Below, piece after piece: positions 1 through 11,644 of a DNA stretch of 64,000 bases; position 1 is the first letter of the stretch; every line of letters starts with the position of its first letter. The stretch lies in contig NC_084463.1 in assembly GCF_027409185.1 (NCBI RefSeq), positions 48,230,907 through 48,294,906 on the forward strand, written 5' to 3'. A program made the translations under genes and the position numbers. The notes beneath the pieces were generated by a model. That model was not told the DNA's origin. It worked only from the letters and a program-made list of their open reading frames with translations, and searched no databases. Source of the stretch: Cynocephalus volans. Its lineage: Eukaryota > Chordata > Mammalia > Dermoptera > Cynocephalidae.

Positions 1-298
1 TGGTGTTATCTCTCCTCAAATTGATCAATCCAAAGTAATCCCAATCAAATCCCATTAGGTGAATTTTTGTTTTGGTTTTTTGTGGTAATTGATGTTAATC
101 TTCAGCTGTTTCTAAAGTTTATTAAAAATAGTCAAAAAACTTTGAAGAAAAATTTAAAAGCTGGAGGGCTTACCCTATTTGATATCAAGACTTACTCTAA
201 AGTAGTAGTTGTTAAGGCAGTATGGTATTGGCCTATATAGTCATTTTGATCAAAAGGATGGAATAAAGCCCAGAAACAGACCCATATATAGAGTCAAC
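1..298 (+). mobile_element. LINE-1 ORF2 fragment
   Basis: Diverged piece of the 3' half of L1 ORF2. It reads like the conserved stretch around 'ggagggcttac...gatatcaagacttactctaaag' followed by the 'cagtatggtattgg' segment. Frames are broken. It is 5'- and 3'-truncated and runs off the window start. Confidence 0.75.
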
Positions 299-327
299 GT
301 GCAATGTCTTGCATGTGCATGTATGTT

Positions 328-475
328 TTGGTTTTGCTCATGGGGTATTTCTTTATTTCTTGTGAGTCTAGAAATAAGACACACAATCAGCATCTAGTTA
401 ATGTACAGCACAAGCATCTTAGAATTTCTAGTGGGAAGGCACATGAGACCTGCAGTGGTCCACAGCTCCTGGGTG
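328..475 (+). repeat. Left arm of an inverted repeat
   Basis: About 148 bp that recur in inverted orientation at 1779-1925. The best-matched core is the stretch with 'gctcatggggtatttcttta' and 'gagtctagaaataa', extending inward through 'gagacctgcagtggtc'. No family is recognised. It could be two opposed copies of one repeat or the ends of a fossil element. Confidence 0.75.
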
Positions 476-1778
476 TTCATGGTGCCTTGGGCACTCAGCC
501 AAGCACTCTGCATACATTGTCTGTCAAGTCCTCCCAACATCCCTGAGGATGACTCTGCCACCAATCCCCTCACAAGAGTCCAGGATGTGAACAGCTCATT
601 CCTGGGTGCACACCAAATCTGTGTTGGCAGAGATGTGTTGGCTTCTAATCCCACACTAGCCCAAATATGGCCTAATTTTAATGGTTGACAAGGCTAATGA
701 ATCCCAGACAGAAGACCAGCTGCTAAAATCTGGACAACTGATGCCATCACCCAGGACATCATTTAAATGTTAATGGCATTGCAGTAATGCAGCCTTGGAA
801 AAGCAGTGCACAATCAGCACATCAAGGCCATGATAAAGAAAAAAACACAATAAGACATGTTTAAGACAGGCATATTCTTTTCTACACCAAAGTTCTCTGC
901 TTGCTCAAAGTATTTCACAGATCTCTATGGCATTGAGGAGGACTGCTCTCCTTAGATGGTTCAGCAAGAGACTCGTAAAGGCATGTTAGACATCAAAAAA
1001 AAAAAAAAAAAAAACTTTCCTCTTAGTGCCAGTGCTTATTTGAGTTGAAAACAAAACAGAAGGAGAAGACTTCTTCTCTCTTCTTTCCTTTTTTAAACCT
1101 TTCTTATCCAGAATGTAGGACATGGTGAATTTAGGAGGGGTCCAAACATATAGACCCCTCCTAAATGTACCTGGCGGGGAGCAGGAGAGGGGAGGAAGTA
1201 CATGCATGAGGGGGCGAGGCTTATTTATTTTTATTAATTCATCGAGGGGCATTTTACCCTGGTGCCTCTGCAATACCAGAATTCAGGGAATTTTTTTCTT
1301 GTTAATGAGTCCTTCTTTCTACAGGAAAAATACCTGCATGAAGATGGGGGAAAAAAATGCAAGGAAGTGCTCAGAGCACAAAAATGCCAAGACAGAGAAG
1401 GAATGAAATCAGGATTATGTCTTCTGTATGAGCAGAGGTTCACAATTTGCTTCATGAACCTCAAAAACATACATATTTTTAAGAAGGTAAGTTTCTCACC
1501 TTTTCTGCCTTTTTTCCCAAAACTCAGTCTTTTTATTCATTTTTAAATAAATCTATCATGTGAACAAGTATTTCTTTCAAAAGATGAAAATGCTGCATTT
1601 GAGGATTTATTACAATTTTTCAACATATTCATCCTCATATGGCAATGGAAACGTGCACCACTTTGTTAAAGGGCAAATGTGCTAAAACGTTTTCCTATAT
1701 TTTGGAATAAGTGGATTCACTATAATAAAGTGAAAATACTATGGATGGGCAAATGTGTGTGCATGTGTGTGTATGTAT
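476..1778. other. Spacer between inverted repeat arms, no gene seen
   Basis: No coding exon or known repeat is recognised. It contains a run of about 20 A at 995-1014 and otherwise unremarkable AT-rich sequence. Short open frames here lack coding features. Confidence 0.5.
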
Positions 1779-1922
1779 GTGTTCCTGTGACCACTGCAGG
1801 TCTCACACACCTTTATCCTAGATATTCTAAGAAGCTTCCTGCTGCAGATTAACTAGATGCTGATTGTGTGTTTTATTTCTAGACTCACAGGAAATAAAGA
1901 AATACCCCATGAGCAAAACCAA

Positions 1923-1925
<3 letters not shown>
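1779..1925 (-). repeat. Right arm of an inverted repeat
   Basis: Reverse complement of 328-475 with scattered differences and small indels. It ends directly at a CA microsatellite. See the left arm. Confidence 0.75.

Positions 1926-1962
<37 letters not shown>
1925..1962. repeat. (CA)n microsatellite
   Basis: Uninterrupted CA dinucleotide run of about 19 repeats. Confidence 0.98.
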
Positions 1963-1963
<1 letters not shown>

Positions 1964-2269
1964 GAGGCACTGGCATTCAGTGAATATGTTTTAGGACAAA
2001 ACGTCTTGCAATTGTTAATAACAACATGTTTCATCAACCTTCAAGATCTATTACTAAGGTGAGAGAATTGAGTGACAGTCTCTCCACAGAATTTAAATCC
2101 CTAATATATGCACAATCCCTGGCCATAGTAAACAGAAAATCTAGCAGAGGATGTGGAGCACAGTTAAATTATTTTGTTACACAAGTTAAACATCTATTAC
2201 GAGCAAAGCATTGCTATGTTAAGTTTGTGGGAAATGCAAGATCCATCGACACCCCATCCCATTTCAACA

Positions 2270-2440
2270 CAGATGCACACACCATCACCACAGAAACATA
2301 CATACACACACACACACACGTGCACCGCCACACATGTGCACACTCACAGAAAGATGCACACAGATTCATGCACACATGAAGCCTCATTTACACACACAGT
2401 CACAGATGCACACATACCTTCACACACAAAGACTCACAAG
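2270..2440. repeat. CA-rich low-complexity tract
   Basis: Imperfect mixture of CACACA, CACAGA and TGCACA motifs. The open frames across it (107-117 codons) are His/Thr-rich by-products of the repeat and are not annotated as genes. Confidence 0.85.
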
Positions 2441-2789
2441 TGCAGGAAGCTCATCAGGTCAGGTTCTCCTGCTCACATCCGAGACGGGGCCAGGTAACAG
2501 ACATCCTGCATTTTGTGTAAGTCGTTCTCCCTACACTCAAGTCTTCTTTCTCACTGACAACAGCAGCCATGATTTTTGGTGCTGATCATGTGCTATCTCC
2601 AGGTAGACAGGATCAGAATAGATTTAAATTGGAGGACATCCAGCTGGTATCTGCTACAGAACTAATTGCTTGTTCAGTCTGTGGGGGAAAATCTTCACAC
2701 ATCTTGTAACAAAAGCCTGCTGTAAGAGTATAGTGGGAGAAACAGTGTGCTTTTTCACTAAAACTAACTGATACATAGAAAGTTCAATG

Positions 2790-3050
2790 TGGAACACTCA
2801 CCAAGACAGCATACATTCATTGAGCCATAAAACAAATGTCAAGACTTGAAATCTTTGTAATGTATGTTCTGTGACCACAATGCAATTAAATTAGAAACTA
2901 ACAAAAAATATATATATATCCACAAAAACCTCAAATGTTTGAAAACTGAATAATATACTCTGAAATAACCTGTGACTTAAAGAAGTGCTCACTGGAAAAA
3001 TTTAAATGAATTTGGAACAAACACATTGTAACAATGATATTTCTGGCAGA
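2790..3050 (+). mobile_element. LINE-1 ORF2 fragment (old)
   Basis: Diverged L1 ORF2 sequence with the recognisable order 'gagccataaaacaaatgtc', 'gtatgttctgtgaccacaat' and 'aaattagaaactaac'. No open frame remains. Confidence 0.65.
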
Positions 3051-3324
3051 TTAAAGGTGGCCGTGATTTCTTTCCTACTCCTCCTTTTGTGGTGGAAACT
3101 AATTCCCCTTGAGCCTTGCTTGGCCTGGCCTTAGTGAATCCTTTGGCAAACAGAATGTAACAAAAGTGTCATTTTTGGACTTCAGAGGCAGGGCTATAAA
3201 AAGATGTGCAACTTCACTAGTGTAACTTGGAACACTATCTTGGGGAAAGCTAGTCACCGTGTAGGAAACCAAACCACCCTTAGACCATCCTAGTAGAGAG
3301 TCACATGGAAAGACCATGAGAAGA

Positions 3325-3742
3325 TTCATGTGTCAAATGTGTCCCCAAAAGTTCATGTACTAGAAATGTAATCCCCATTGTAACAGTGTTAAGAGTTGGC
3401 AAATTCAATTGTGGTATTTGAAAGTTGGGGCCTTTGAGAGGTGATTGGATTGTGAGGACTGTGCCCTCATGAATGGATTAATCCATTTATGAAATAATGA
3501 ATTATCGTGGGCATGGTTCTAACGGCTTTGTAAGGAGAGCAAGGGACGTTAGCCCTCTTGCTCTCGCCATTTCTCACATTGTGATATCTGTAGGAAATCA
3601 CCACCAATAAGAAGGCCATCACCGGATGTGCCCCTGAACTGTGGACTTCCCAGCCTCCAAACTGTAAGAAATAAACCTCTCTTCTTTATACATTACCCAG
3701 ATGCAGGTATTCTGTTATAACCAACACGAAACCGCCTAATAC
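3325..3742 (+). mobile_element. MaLR (MST-type) LTR
   Basis: Solo LTR of the ERVL-MaLR MST group. It opens with 'aatgtgtccccaaaagttca', has the 'ggtgattggattg' block and the 'gacttcccagcctcc' block, and ends 'cctaatacag'. At 3443-3453 it has TGATTGGATTG, one base from the reverse complement of the human DUX4 consensus. Two sister copies lie at 14984 and 30466. Confidence 0.85.
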
Positions 3743-5010
3743 AGAAGATATGCATGTTGTCAGTCCCTATAAATCTCCAGCAGCACCCACTGGAGCCACC
3801 AGTGAGCCTTCTTGGCCACCAGCCGAGCTGTACTTTCACATGGTCCACCCTAACTGCTACCTTACTGCACCTGTGTGGGAGATAAGCCAGCGAGAGAGAC
3901 TCTCTAAGCCAAAACCAGAAGTAATAAGAAGCCATTTTCAGCTGCCAAGTTTTGAGGGTGGTTTTCTAAGCAGAACAGGTAACTGGAATAGAATTTGATG
4001 CCAGGAAATGGGGTGCTGTGGAAATAAAAGGCAACAATTTGTGGCATTGACTATGAGACCAAGCAAAAGCTGGGCCTCCAGGAGACCATCTGTGCAGGCT
4101 GAAAGGGTGTCAAGACTCTTGGTGAGAAACTGAAGGACTTGAGAAAATGTCATTAGAAACAGGAGAAAAAGGAGTGTGTGTTATGTTCTGAAGGATTGTG
4201 AGCCACACCGTTGCCTGCCATAACATGGAAAACTGAAAGGGGTCTATGTCAAGGGTCTGCTGAGGAGTTAAAAGGCAAGTGAACAGTGGGAATATTTGCC
4301 AGAAAATATAACTTTGCATAGTGTTCTACACACCTGCAGGTACAGATGAGGTGAGAGGAACATGAAGAGTTATTTAAGTGCCCCTGTTTGACACAAACCT
4401 GTAGATGATCCAGGTTTAATCATGAAAAAGTACAGCCTTCCAAAAGCTGACTGAGACCACACCATTTTAGAGATTTCAAAAAACAAAACAAAACAAACAA
4501 CGTTTCAACTGCAGAAAACTAAAAGTATTTCTGTGACCAGTGAAGATGGTCTGTCCAACTCTAGTGTCATCAAGTCTTCATGATATGAGAATTTAGCTTA
4601 CTCTCCTCTCCAATTCCATTCCAATCATGGAATAAATGAAATGCCTTTTGGCCATGACACCAGAAAGATCAGACACAAGTTTGTAGTCAATTTGGATGAC
4701 TTTAAGGTTTTACAACTTGCTATATCTATATGGCAATTTTATCTTATGTATGCTCATTTCCCTCAAGCTGAGTTTTACTTATACTTTTTAATTTTAATTC
4801 ATTGACACTACAAAACTCATAAAATATAATGTAAAACAAAGTGAGGAATAAACAGCTCACTGAAGATTTATTCATTTTGTGTTGCTCTTGGAAATGCACA
4901 CAACACTGTGGCAGTACAGCTGAAAATGAAGACAAGTGAAGTGAATAAAGCAGAGAACGGGGGTGGCTTGGGAGTAGATTCTCCTGAAAAAAACTGTCTG
5001 CACATACACC
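3743..5010. other. Intergenic, no gene seen
   Basis: No exon with splice signals or recognised protein similarity. Short open frames on both strands look random. A short A/C-rich run (aaacaaaacaaaacaaac) lies near 4480. Confidence 0.5.
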
Positions 5011-5023
5011 CGGAAAAAAAAAA

Positions 5024-5170
5024 TTTTTTTTTTTTTTTTTTTGTCTTTTTCGTGACCGGCACTCAGCCAGTGAGTGAACCGGCCATTCCTATATGGGATC
5101 CGAACCTGCGGCGGGAGCGTCGCTGCGCTCCCAGCGCTGCACTCTCCCGAGTGCGCCACGGGCTCGGCCC
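5024..5170 (-). mobile_element. CYN-type tRNA-derived SINE
   Basis: Minus-strand SINE. The poly-T run at about 5024-5042 is its poly-A tail, and the head 'ggggccgagcccgtggcgca' is at the right end. It carries the internal promoter box 'ggttcggatcccatatagg' in reverse. This layout matches the dermopteran t-SINE/CYN family, thought to derive from tRNA-Ile. The family is known only from colugos, so it is the main taxonomic marker here. Confidence 0.85.
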
Positions 5171-5337
5171 CAAAAAAATTTTTTTTAAAGATGCCTTATG
5201 GGAGAGTAGTTCTTCATGTCTCAAAAAAAAAAAAAAAAAAAAAAAGGCAACAAACATCCCATTGAAGATGCATTTACAAATATACTAATTGGTAGAAATT
5301 AGATAAACAATTTTTGGGGCGGTTAATGAAAACATAT

Positions 5338-5417
5338 GAGGGTACTTCAATAAGTTCATGTAAAAATTGAATTAAAAGATAACATGAATGCTTCCATGAA
5401 CTTTTTGAAGAACCTGT
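5338..5417 (+). mobile_element. Short palindromic MITE, copy 1
   Basis: About 80 bp with inverted ends: 'gggtacttcaataagttcat' on the left and 'catgaactttttgaag' on the right. Related copies lie at 32012-32200 and 39900-39980. The structure suggests a non-autonomous DNA transposon. The family name is not recalled. Confidence 0.65.
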
Positions 5418-5420
5418 ACA

Positions 5421-6890
5421 GTACCTACTGCTTCAGCAACAACTAATTTTACCTAAAAATGCAATCATTTAAGTAAAAACAAATAAACAAATGCGTGTTC
5501 CCACTAAAACACATCTAGCTTTTATATACCTAAACATAAGGAAACTGTGCAACCCAACATTTTCTATGAATGATCATGTATATGTATTCAAAAATGTATA
5601 TAATGTATATTTCTTGTGGTACACTCTTCAGTAATGTTTCCCAGTGACAGGTCTCCATGTATCCAAGTCCTCCTACAGTATGATTCTACAGTCAACTTTG
5701 TGCTTTGCCATTTGACTTGCTTTGGCCAATGGGACATTTGAAAATGTGGTGCAAACATAGGTTTGAAAGGTACTTGCCACTGGTTCTTTCCTTCTTAAAC
5801 AGAGTCATATCATAAGGAAGCCACCAGGAGCTATCCTGTTGGAGACACAGGGTCTAGCCAAGAGTCAGCACAAACCATAGGACATGTGAATGAAGCCATC
5901 TTGAACGAACCAGTCTCAGTAAAGACACCAGGTGACTAAAGTCTCTTTTGTAATCCAGGCAACTCTAGCATAGAAAAAGCCCAGCTGGATGCACATCAAA
6001 ATGTGTATCCACAGAACTTGTAGCAAATTTTTTTTAAGCTATTGAATTTTGGTTAGTTTCTTACCTAGCAAATGCTAGCTAATGCATACAAGCCCCCAGA
6101 ACTCAATATTAACAGAAATATATGAGAGAGACTGTCAAACTAAGTGTCTCATAAATAGCAGCAGAACTCATGCATAGTAACAGCAGAGCACAACTACAAA
6201 ATCTGTATGCCTCAGACCATATGGAAGAAGTCTCTCACGGTATGCCAGCAAATGGATAACACTGGTGGAGTGGACAATGTCAAGAAACACACAATGTACT
6301 TAGACCGAGTCATGAAGAAATAGAAAATCTGAACAGACCTACAGTTGTAGATTAATGTAGAAATTAAAAACCGCTCAACAAATAAAAACCAAGGATGAAA
6401 TACTTTCACTCCTGATATCTACTAAACATTAAAAAACAAAATTAATACCAATCCTCCTCAAACATGGAAATAAAGGTGCTACCAGGGAAAATAGGAACAA
6501 AGAAAAGTAATCCAGATTTTAAAGAGCATACACACATAGCCACCCAGAAAGACATACAAAATCTCACAGACTATGTCTCTGCACATACAGGTGGGTGCAC
6601 CCACACAAACACAAAAGTTCACTAACCCTCAGAGATAACAACCTTAGGACCTCAAGAAATGCTCTGATAGACACACACACAGCTCCGGCCACTGAACTCT
6701 TCAGCAACTTTCCCTCCCTCTTTAGCAGTAATCACCATCTGATACACTGTGTATTTTATTTCTACCCCTCATCTCTTGTTTCCTATGCCAGCTTCAAGTG
6801 AACAGGGATATTTGTTCAGTTTTATTCACTACAGCACCTAGTAGAAGGCCTGTCACACAGAAGAGTAACACTTGTGATAAATCACTGGGT
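5421..6890. other. Intergenic, no gene seen
   Basis: AT-rich non-coding sequence without recognised exons or strong repeats. It includes a CA-interspersed stretch near 6520-6690. Confidence 0.5.
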
Positions 6891-6891
6891 T

Positions 6892-6930
6892 CCAACACAC
6901 ACACACAAATACACACACACACACACACAG
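6892..6930. repeat. (CA)n microsatellite
   Basis: Slightly interrupted CA run (acacacacacaaatacacac then CA repeats). Confidence 0.95.
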
Positions 6931-7169
6931 AGGTTTTACATAAACCTCATCATAAACCCATATCAACTTAATTTTCATGGAGGGAATTGTTTTCATCCCC
7001 ATCCCATGGGGATGAGAGGTGTCTCCTGGACCCCAAACTAATCCCCAAAGGTGGGTTTATGCAAATGAGTTGAAAACAGAGGTCCACACAAAAACCTGCA
7101 CAAGGATGTTGATAGCAGCATTGTTCATAATTTTCATAACTTGGAAGCAACCAAGATGAAGGTGTGTTC

Positions 7170-7670
7170 ACCAAGGTCAGAGGTGTAAAGTTAATATACA
7201 AAAACAACTGTACTTCTACACATTTGCAATAAAATATCTGAAAATAAAATTAAGGGAAAAAACAATTTGTGATAGCACCCAAAAAATAAATACATAGGAA
7301 AAATTTTAACAAAAGTACAAAATTCATACTCTGAACACTACAAACGTTGTTGGAAAAAGCTAAAGATCTAAATAAATGGAAAACCATCTCATGTTCATGG
7401 ATCAGTAGGCTAAATATTATTAAGATGGCAATACTCCCCACAACAATGTACAGATTCAATGCAATCTTTATCAGAATCCCAGTGACTATTCTATAGAAAC
7501 TGAAAAGTTGATGCTGAAATTCATATGAAATCACAAGGGACTCAGAATACAACATGAAAAAGAGCAAACTAGGTCTCACAATTCATAATTTTAAAACCTG
7601 CTTCAAACCAACACTAATCAAGATAGTATAGTAATGGCACAAGAAAACTCATTTAGATAATCAAATACCA
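7170..7670 (+). mobile_element. LINE-1 ORF2 fragment (old, L1M-like)
   Basis: Recognisable L1 ORF2 3' sequence. 'aagttaatatacaaaaacaa' is followed by 'aacgttgttggaaaaagcta', then 'tagataccaatac'-like and 'cagattcaatgcaatcttta' blocks. Frames are destroyed. Confidence 0.75.
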
Positions 7671-9780
7671 CAGAGTCCAGGGACAGTGAGGTCAGCAGAA
7701 TGGCAGAGTGAGCTGCTCCAAACACCTGTTCCCTGACAGAAACATGGAAAAACAAGAACTGCTGGAAACAAGATTTTCTAAACTCTTGAAAAAGACTGAA
7801 GGTTTATAGCAACGATGTTGATGCAAAATTTTTTTTTAAAAAGAGAAATGGTAGGAAAGCCTTCTGGAGTTTTCACTTGTCCTTGCCCCAATCCCTCCCT
7901 GATTTGGTGCCAGTCTTGAAGACAACATTCCTAGTTCCTAGTCCCTCTGGTCACTGATTCCAGAAAGAGCAGTGCAGATCTTATATGCAAATCATTGTGT
8001 TTATGTATTACAATCTGTCTGGGGGCTACCCAAAGATCTGAAAAAAGCTTCAGTTTTCTGTTTTGTCTAAGTCAGAAGGCAATTGGTGTAAAAAATTGGC
8101 AGGAATGGCTTGAAAATGCTGCTAAGTAAACAAAAAGCCTGCAGCAGTCTGGAACAATAAATTACAGTTGACACATACACTAGACTGCTAAAAGCTGGAG
8201 TGAAAGTTTCTTTCAAAAATTAGAATATTCATAGCAATCCAGATACACTGGGATACTGAGAAAGCCCTGTTGCATGCCCAGGAAAAAACACATTTTCAGA
8301 AAAGACCCTCATTTTAAGCACTGGCTAATCTCTAGATTCAGTTAAGCAGGAAGTAAAGGCTGAATGAAGCTGAGTTTTAAGCAGCCTGTCTAAAAGAAAT
8401 GCCCCAGCTCAGAGACATCCACAATAACTAAAAGAGGTGAGCCTTTTTGTTTCTTCTCCTTTCTTTTTTTTCTTTTTCTTTATCTAGCACCTGGTATTCA
8501 AGAAAATCTCTGTGAAAAACATTGGCTGAACACACGCCAAGAAAACAAAGACTGCAGTGACTGCACGCACCAAGTAATACGGTCTCTGCAGAAATACCCT
8601 GGAAAAGCCACTAAGAAAATGGACAGCTACAGCCCTCAACAAACAAGAACAGCAAACACAAGTGTCAAGTCAGGCCATCCTATCACTCGGAGCGTCCTCT
8701 CCCCCCATCTGGCTCATTAAAGTGCCTAATAACCACCCTCCCAGGAGACACTGTGCTCTGTCCACCAATCCTCACCCTGTGCCCAAAGTTCCTGTACCAC
8801 CTTGCTGGGGTGGGTTTCCCTTGTCCTTTGGAACAGTTTTTCTTCCTTCACAAACCTGAGAATCTCCAGAAGGCAGAAATAATTTGTCTTTTCCTCTCAG
8901 TACCAGCATCTGATTGGCTGATCATGAAGGAATAAAAAGTGGGGTTAGGGAAAGAAAATCTCAATGTCCAAGGGGTTAGCTTTTTAGGTGAAGGGCAGAC
9001 CAGATTTCCCACCAGCCGCAATACATCCAGTTGCTCCCTGAGAGGCTCCATCCAGGCCCATACCTCAGGCTGTCCTCTGGGAGATGAACCAGGGGCTGAT
9101 GTTCACCACACACTCCAAGAGATACGGCTGCTGTGGGCATCTTGTCTCAACCCCACACAGCTTTGACACCGAGGATAGGAGGGTGGCTGAGGACACATCA
9201 TCCTGTCAAGTTTCCAAAGGGGAACCTCAACCCAAAGGCATTCTGATAAGGCGTCTATGCCTAAGGAAGATAAGAGGAGAGGAGGAGCAAAGATTTGTTT
9301 TTATATATAGCAGAGTGTGAGGTAATTATTCTATGCTCTCCTGTCATGTGAAATATTAAAAAAGCAAAAACAAATATTTTAAAATGAGCCATCAATTGCT
9401 GTGTGAAAATATGATGAACAATTAAAATACTGTGTCTGTCTGAAATGTACGATAAAGGACAAATAGTTGACAATGTTCTGAATTGGAGAGGGGAAGTTGG
9501 AGAACTGGGAATGCGGAGAAGGAAATGGAAATTTAGGATATTACTGCAAGCTCTAGAAAAGGGTAGAATGAGGCACAGGGTGGTGGATTGGAGACCCTGC
9601 CTCCCATATATTTGGAAAAGGCAGAGGGAGACCAGTACCCCTTTGGAGTGTTAAATAGTAGGCAGTTAGAATGAAGTGGCTGTCCTGCCCTGGGTTCCTC
9701 CCTAAGGAAAAGGAAATCTAACTCAAATGCGTTTCTCATAAATTACTTAGAGAAAACGAAAGAAATTTAGGCTTAAGCAA
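7671..9780. other. Intergenic, no gene seen
   Basis: The first ~1 kb (7690-8660) may be an old L1 5' region, since it begins 'agcagaatggcagagtgagc', but this is weak. The remainder shows no splice-flanked exon. No KRAB-box exon was found on the minus strand here, which matters for the zinc-finger first exon at 10433. Confidence 0.45.
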
Positions 9781-10043
9781 CCAGAATCCTCCAACTAAGC
9801 TGTGATTACACAACCAGGAAATGTCCCCCCAGATAGTCCAAACAGGCGACGGATAACTGCAATCAGTGACTTGTAAGATTTACTTTGGTTTGCTTCACCA
9901 GAACCTTATAAAGGCCTTTCTTTCAAGCCCCTCTGGTGGACCCCAAACCACACACCACGGCCGGTGCTTTTCATTCACGAGTGGTTGTTTGCTCAAATAA
10001 ACTCTCTAATATCTTAACCGGCGCCTCAGTTCCATTTTTAACA
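9780..10043 (+). mobile_element. ERV-type LTR, 3' portion
   Basis: Sequence with the order expected at the 3' end of a class I ERV LTR: TATA-like 'cttataaagg' at 9905, a C-rich stretch, polyadenylation signal AATAAA near 9996, and an end in 'tttttaaca'. The 5' boundary could not be fixed. It abuts the CpG island. Confidence 0.55.
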
Positions 10044-10690
10044 GGAGAAAGGAGGGACTGGGGACCCCACGCCCCGCAGTTCCTCCCATGCCTGAGCCCC
10101 ACACACCGGGTGGGGATTCTCCCGACGACCCTCCCGCCGTCACAGCACGATCTGGGGAGACGCGGGGCTGCGGGCACGGAGCTGCCCAGAGCGGGATCCG
10201 AGCCGCCGAAGTCACCGTTCAGGGTCGGGACAGGACGCCCGGGGCCTCGGCTGCCGCCCAGTGCCCACCCAACGGCCTCAGGGGACCGAGAGCTGAGCGG
10301 CGCCAGCGGAAGACTCGGCCGCAGACAGACCCCAGAGCTGACCGAGGGGAGGCCCGGGTCTCCCCGCCCCGCCCGGCGTTTCCATCCGCGCCCCCTCCGC
10401 ATCTCAGGACGCCTTGCCCCGCACACTCACCATTTCCTGGCTTCCGGCGGGTCCCCCGTCCTCCCTAAGGAGCTCCCAGGACCTGCAAGTCACAGGCGAC
10501 AGAGGCCAGGAAGGAGCCACCTGGGCCACTCAGAGAAGAAGACACAGCTGTGGGGACTGGACTAAACTCAGTGGGCGCCAGACACAAAGATCCCGCGAGA
10601 TTGTGGAAGGCCGCCCCCTCCTCCCCGGCTGCGCACCTGATTGGACAGAGCTCCAGGCCCCGCCTCCCTCAGGCCCCGAGTGATAGGAGA
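10044..10690. promoter_or_regulatory. CpG island promoter
   Basis: About 650 bp of GC-rich, CpG-dense sequence standing out from the AT-rich surroundings. It contains an inverted CCAAT box (tgattggaca, 10638-10647) and GC boxes. It overlaps the putative first exon of a KRAB zinc-finger gene on the minus strand. A 209-codon open frame crosses it on the plus strand and a 151-codon one on the minus strand. These are expected in stop-poor GC-rich DNA and are not called as genes. Confidence 0.75.
10433..10600 (-). CDS. Putative KRAB zinc-finger gene, first exon (partial)
   Basis: Read on the minus strand, this resembles the non-coding first exon of KRAB zinc-finger genes. 'tctcgcgggatctttgtgtc' near the presumed start is followed by 'cacagctgtgtcttcttctc', 'cctgtgacttgcaggtcctg' and finally 'gccaggaaATG|GTGAGT'. 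In this gene family the start codon is typically the last codon of exon 1, right at the splice donor. Here ATG is at 10435-10433, followed by a perfect GTGAGT donor. Only the three start-codon bases are coding. The KRAB and finger exons should lie toward lower coordinates, but none was found in the 10.4 kb to the left, so the gene extends out of the window or is an orphan promoter. In humans FRG2C lies next to the KRAB gene ZNF717, which fits the context. The exact gene is not identified. Confidence 0.5.
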
Positions 10691-11077
10691 TGGGAGTGTG
10701 TCACGCTGCTGGATGAGGCCAGAATCACAGACTTTAGGCTGCAACCCTTTTCAGGCAAGGCTTCCTCCCTGCTCTAGGACCTTACCCTGCCAGAGGGCAT
10801 ATTTGTATTTGTATAGAAGGTTATATCCACTTATAAATAATATATACTTACATATATGTTATTCAAAAGTGGAAACGTTATAATGAGATTTTTAAATTTC
10901 CGATTTCGTAAGCTTCCCGGCCTCTGGTTTTGTGAGTGCAGATCTCTGACCAATATTTCGGCCAGGCTTTCAGCAGGGAGAAGCAGCAGCTGTGAGGCCC
11001 CAGCTTCTGCAGCCCCACGCTCCAAACTCATGTCCCTCCTCAGATTCTACATCAGCCTCCGGCCATGCCTAGATGGG

Positions 11078-11125
11078 AAGTGCGCATGCGCAAAGTAAGA
11101 GGAAACTGCAATTCCCAGAATTCCT
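11078..11125. promoter_or_regulatory. NRF1 site plus ZNF143-like promoter element
   Basis: A palindromic NRF1 motif (tgcgcatgcgca, 11081-11092) is followed 11 bp later by 'aactgcaattcccagaattc' (11104-11123), which resembles the ZNF143/SBS motif (actacaattcccagaatgc). This pair is typical of housekeeping or bidirectional promoters. No matching gene is recognised on either side. Confidence 0.55.
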
Positions 11126-11644
11126 GTTGTCACTATATACATCTTTGTTACTGTAACTGAGCAGTAAAGATCTAATTAAGTTTGGTTGCTTGTCGCACTG
11201 AGAGCCAATAAGTGAGACAAAAGTAGTGTTGGGGAGAAGAATGTTATTATGGCTGAGAAAACAAGAGAACAGTGTCAGCCCACCTCCTGGACTTACTAAA
11301 GTTTAGAGTTTTTAAAGGGAGGGAAGGAATGCAGGTGAGTGCAATGAGGTAGTGACAGGGATTGTCACGGGATTAGTAGGTGGGTTGTGTCAGCCGTAAT
11401 GACTGCGTGATGGACAGGGTCGCTGCACCATGGAATCTGTGGTTGGTAGTATTCCTTCAATGTATTCCGTTGTGGGGGGAACCTCAAAGACAATAACCAC
11501 AGCCAAGCATTACTGAAACCTTAAAATAACTGACTTGGACCCTTGGTTAATGTACGTGTACAACAAGGTTTTCTTTAAGCAAAATTATAGGTTAATAATC
11601 AGCTTGGCTTTTCTTCGGAGTGCCTTTATTCATGGAGGTTGATT
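11126..11644. other. Intergenic, no gene seen
   Basis: No exon recognised. Sequence around 11210-11480 (e.g. 'gagacaaaagtagtgttggg') may be LTR- or ERV-derived, but no family could be assigned. Confidence 0.4.

Noticed and set aside
9936-10565. 209-codon plus-strand frame in the CpG island
   Set aside because: GC-rich DNA has few stop codons. The composition is Pro/Arg/Gly-rich with no domain, and it overlaps a better-supported first exon on the other strand.
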